From the NCBI RefSeq assembly GCF_030680395.1, contig NZ_JAUXVR010000019.1, forward strand, positions 1 to 36,321: 36,321 nt of DNA. Reading direction: 5' to 3'. Of the stretch, positions 34,231 through 36,321 are shown piece after piece; within the stretch, counting starts at the first letter, position 1, and each line of letters begins with the position of its first letter. Below the pieces are notes generated by a model, which saw nothing but the letters and a program-made list of their open reading frames with translations, was not told the origin of the DNA and ran no database searches. The DNA is from Methylobacter sp. Lineage in GTDB: Bacteria > Pseudomonadota > Gammaproteobacteria > Methylococcales > Methylomonadaceae. The position numbers and the translations under genes are program-made.

Positions 34231-34737
34231 ATGCTTTTTTCAACTATTATTGTAGGCGTTTTTGTATTTGTTCTTGGCCAAATTGTTCTCAAATGGATAA
34301 TAGAGCCTACTCAAAAACTTCGGGAAGTAATTTCTGAGGTCGTGTTTTACCTTGCCAGTGATCATTCAGATATTCATTGCGCTTCCATCGTAGAAAAGGA
34401 AATTGCGTTGTCTGCTGGTAAGAACCTAAAACGTTTAGGGGCAAGATTGGTTTCGAGTCAGCAGTTAATTCCGTTTTATAATCAACTGCGCAAAATATGT
34501 GGTTTGCCAAAGCCAGAAAATATTGTGAAAGCATCCAAACAACTTTCACTTATATCCAGTAGTATGTGGTCCGATAATAATGACAAATACGATAGGCTAA
34601 ATCTATACCGTAAGAATGTTTGTGAATATCTTAGTGTTCCAGATCCAGTCGATGATGGCTTTTCTAAACAAGACTTGATAGATAATATCAACGAAATCCG
34701 AGAAATAAATAAATCACGGAATAAAGCAGTCCTCTGA
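34231..34737 (+). CDS. Membrane-anchored hypothetical protein
   Basis: A 168-aa protein with one N-terminal transmembrane helix (residues ~2-22, LFSTIIVGVFVFVLGQIVLKWI) followed by EPTQKLREVISEVVFYLASDHSDI, probably a cytosolic helical domain. The later sequence (LKRLGARLVSSQQLIPFYNQLRKICGLPKPENIVKASKQL) resembles a family of small single-helix membrane proteins found scattered in bacterial accessory regions, but I do not know its name. ATG 34231 is preferred, with GGAG ~12 bases upstream; a GTG at 34228 is an alternative. Codon use is more AT-rich than the core genes. No partner gene; repeat copy 3 begins 44 bp after its stop. Confidence 0.6.
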   Translation: MLFSTIIVGVFVFVLGQIVLKWIIEPTQKLREVISEVVFYLASDHSDIHCASIVEKEIALSAGKNLKRLGARLVSSQQLIPFYNQLRKICGLPKPENIVKASKQLSLISSSMWSDNNDKYDRLNLYRKNVCEYLSVPDPVDDGFSKQDLIDNINEIREINKSRNKAVL

Positions 34738-34780
34738 CCAGATAAGCAGTGTAGGTTGAAAGCTGTAAGGCGGATTATTT

Positions 34781-34876
34781 GTAGAGCGGATTCGCCGCTA
34801 AGCAATCCGCCGCAACTTCTAACTGTAATCAGCGTTGTGCGTTGATTGGCGGTTTGCTGAAGCGAAACCGCCCTAC
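34781..34876 (-). repeat. Two-hairpin GTAG...CTAC element (BIME-like), copy 3
   Basis: GTAG (34781-34784), hairpin AGCGGATT (34785-34792) with AATCCGCC (34804-34811), a linker with cgttgtgcgttgattggcgg as in copy 2, hairpin GGCGGTTT (34848-34855) with AAACCGCC (34865-34872) and CTAC (34873-34876). Same orientation as copy 2. It lies 31 bp from the IS200-like element; the gap contains the tandem octamer acggatct twice. Confidence 0.85.
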
Positions 34877-34907
34877 GGATCTACGGATCTGTTAATCCAA
34901 CGCATCA

Positions 34908-35582
34908 GGAACCCCCGCGGGGTTCAAGCCGTTAGCCGGGGGTTGAGCGTAGCGATACCCCCGGATGCCATAAGCCAAAGAACCTCGACCCCGGCGGGGT
35001 CGCAGAAACACAACATTTAAGCGAAATTCACCATGGCATCCACCTATCTTAGCCTGCATTACCATATCGTATTTGGAACCAAAAACCGTGCTCCCGTCAT
35101 AGATGCAAAATGGCGTCCCCGGCTTTATGATTATCTCGGTGGAATTGTCCATAGACTGGGCGGGTTTTCAAAACGAATTGGTGGAATCGATGACCATGTC
35201 CATTTGCTGGTGTCTTTAAAATCCACGCACAATCTTGCAGATCTGATGCGGGAATTGAAGAAAGCATCTTCCGTGTGGGTTCATGATACATTAGGAGAAA
35301 AGCAATTTGCATGGCAAGAAGGTTATGCGGCTTTCACCGTTAGCGCGTCCGGGCTGGACGCTGTGGCAAACTATATCGCCAATCAGGAACAACACCATAA
35401 AATGAAATCGTTCCGGGATGAGTTGGTTGAAATGCTAAAAAAATCTGGTGTCGATTATAACCCGGATTATTTGTAGCCCGAATTACTGCGACCCCGCCGG
35501 GGTCGAGGTTCTTTGTCCATGCCATCCGGGGGTGTCGCTACGCTCAACCCCCGGCTAACGGCTTGAACCCCGTTGGGGTTCC
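34908..35582 (+). mobile_element. IS200-like transposon with ~95-bp inverted ends
   Basis: Left end 34908-35004 and right end ~35486-35582 are inverted copies with roughly 90% identity by eye. Each end carries internal hairpins: aacccc/ggggtt outermost, ccggggg...cccccgg in the middle (34937-34974) and cgaccccg/cggggtcg innermost (34986-35002). A single Y1 transposase gene lies between. Canonical IS200/IS605 elements have short subterminal hairpins and no long terminal inverted repeats, so this architecture is notable. Confidence 0.8.
35033..35476 (+). CDS. tnpA: IS200/IS605-family Y1 transposase (TnpA)
   Basis: A 147-aa single-domain HUH-Y1 transposase that cuts and rejoins single-stranded DNA at hairpin-marked ends. 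Landmarks are the start YLSLHYHIVFGTKNRAPVI, the HUH motif in IDDHVHLLVSL (~58-68), SVWVHDTLG, WQEGYAAFTVSASGLDAVANYIANQEQHH with the catalytic tyrosine of ANYIANQ, and a basic tail. All key residues are present, so it appears functional. It starts 29 bp after the left inverted end; its ribosome-binding site is weak (gcgaaattcacc), as is usual for self-limiting IS200 genes. No tnpB is present. Confidence 0.92.
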   Translation: MASTYLSLHYHIVFGTKNRAPVIDAKWRPRLYDYLGGIVHRLGGFSKRIGGIDDHVHLLVSLKSTHNLADLMRELKKASSVWVHDTLGEKQFAWQEGYAAFTVSASGLDAVANYIANQEQHHKMKSFRDELVEMLKKSGVDYNPDYL

Positions 35583-35695
35583 AGACGTGTCTGGCAACAT
35601 CTTTTTGTTGCCCAATATTTTGATGTATATGAATATCGGGCATAAACAGTTTGCCCAATCCAACCCCATAACAATAATCGATAACAAGGAACAAA

Positions 35696-36025
35696 ATGAA
35701 CAAGAAAATTTTAGTGTTTATCGCGGCTTTAAGCCTCGGCTTATCGGCATGCAGTGGCGAGAAGGATAAGGGATACCCGATTAAATCAGCTTATATTAAT
35801 AACTGTATAAAGCAGGAGAGTTCCACACGCTCTGCAGAACAAGCCAAATCCTACTGTGATTGTGCAGCTGATTCAGTGTTTAGCAATAGCAATATTTCCG
35901 ATGATACAAAAAATCTGATGTCTACTATGAGTGATAAGAACAGTAAACTCTACAAGCAAAATGATATTGCAACGGTCAGAGGACTGCTTATGGCCTGCTA
36001 CACTAAAAAGTTTTATAAAAAATAA
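35696..36025 (+). CDS. Cysteine-containing predicted lipoprotein
   Basis: A 109-aa protein with a clear lipoprotein signal peptide (KKILVFIAALSLGLSAC; lipobox LSAC, lipid on Cys19). The mature domain (~90 aa) has four more cysteines: NNCIKQ, SYCDCAAD and LMACYTK, a spacing suggesting two disulfides in the periplasm; the middle is Ser/Asn/Asp-rich. No family is recognised. An AAGGA ribosome-binding site precedes the ATG at 35696. It lies right of the IS200-like element and left of a long palindrome, without partner genes. Confidence 0.75.
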   Translation: MNKKILVFIAALSLGLSACSGEKDKGYPIKSAYINNCIKQESSTRSAEQAKSYCDCAADSVFSNSNISDDTKNLMSTMSDKNSKLYKQNDIATVRGLLMACYTKKFYKK

Positions 36026-36054
36026 GCCTGAAAAAATCAATGTAGCCCTGTAGT

Positions 36055-36193
36055 AGGCCGGAATAAGCCGGTTCGAGCGGCAGCGAAAACGGGTGTTTCC
36101 GGCAGACACCTCCCAAATTCGCCGGAAACGCCACCTCGCGCTATGCGCCCTTCGACAAGCTCAGGACAGGCTTGGATGGCCTTATTCCGGCCT
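36055..36193. repeat. Palindromic element with ggccggaataag ends
   Basis: AGGCCGGAATAAG (36055-36067) pairs perfectly with CTTATTCCGGCCT (36181-36193). Inside, ttccggcag...gccggaa forms another stem (~36098-36127), and cttcgacaagctcaggacaggc (36150-36171) is a motif I recognise as an interspersed repeat. GTAG at 36050-36053 precedes the left arm. A composite of REP-like units. Confidence 0.75.
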
Positions 36194-36321
36194 TGTATAT
36201 TAAATACATCTCTAAAACACAGGATTATGTGACACAAAAAAGTTTATAGTGATAAGTGATTTTCTGGGGAAGCCGATCCGGCCTTAAGCTCTGAGCTTGT
36301 TCGTAGATAGGCTCCCCACCC
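36194..36321. other. Right edge without a visible gene
   Basis: The last 128 bases carry no gene that I can support. The tract ttctggggaagccgatccgg ... gataggctccccaccc has a loose ggggaagcc / ggctcccc pairing, perhaps the beginning of another palindromic element cut by the window edge. Confidence 0.3.

Overview
The window looks like a gammaproteobacterial chromosome segment of moderate G+C. The core gene order accA-tilS-pyrG-kdsA-eno-ftsB-ispD-ispF-truD is the one known from Pseudomonas-like gammaproteobacteria. The abundance of palindromic intergenic repeats resembles Methylococcales-type methanotroph genomes, but no methane-oxidation gene is present, so that placement is only inference.

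Layout. 1-650: no intact gene; a possible insertion-sequence end and a palindromic repeat. 650-7018: a divergent NAD+-dependent DNA ligase, an EAL-domain phosphodiesterase (minus strand), a small lipoprotein, rppH (minus), a HAD phosphatase and cysM. 7018-9129: a large AsmA/YdbH-like envelope protein. 9190-15230: an accessory region. It holds a frameshifted HUH (REP-associated type) transposase element, a membrane-anchored protein coupled to an RTX calcium-binding protein, a retropepsin-like protease, fragments of a DUF6794-like gene and of an Mrr-type endonuclease, a RelE/Phd-type toxin-antitoxin pair and an OB-fold-like orphan. 15500-24751: the core cluster for fatty-acid synthesis, tRNA modification, CTP, KDO, glycolysis, division and isoprenoids. 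25129-33995: a doubly frameshifted pseudogene, an HPF-cold-shock fusion, a cold-shock protein, a DUF2934 protein, a Lon-like protease, an mlaC-htpX operon, a class V PLP enzyme and a PaiB-like protein. 34231-36321: a membrane-anchored orphan, an IS200-like transposon with long inverted ends, and a lipoprotein.

The dominant theme is small palindromic DNA. At least eight families lie between genes and at gene ends, and in several places they affect the coding sequence. The only usable tilS start lies in a repeat, a palindrome is inserted in frame inside tilS, and a perfect 19-bp stem encodes the N-terminus of the AsmA-like protein. Three copies of one two-hairpin element bounded by GTAG...CTAC have the architecture of paired, inverted REP sequences (a BIME). 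Two of them sit exactly at the broken ends of genes. Two different HUH-type transposases are present that could in principle move such elements.
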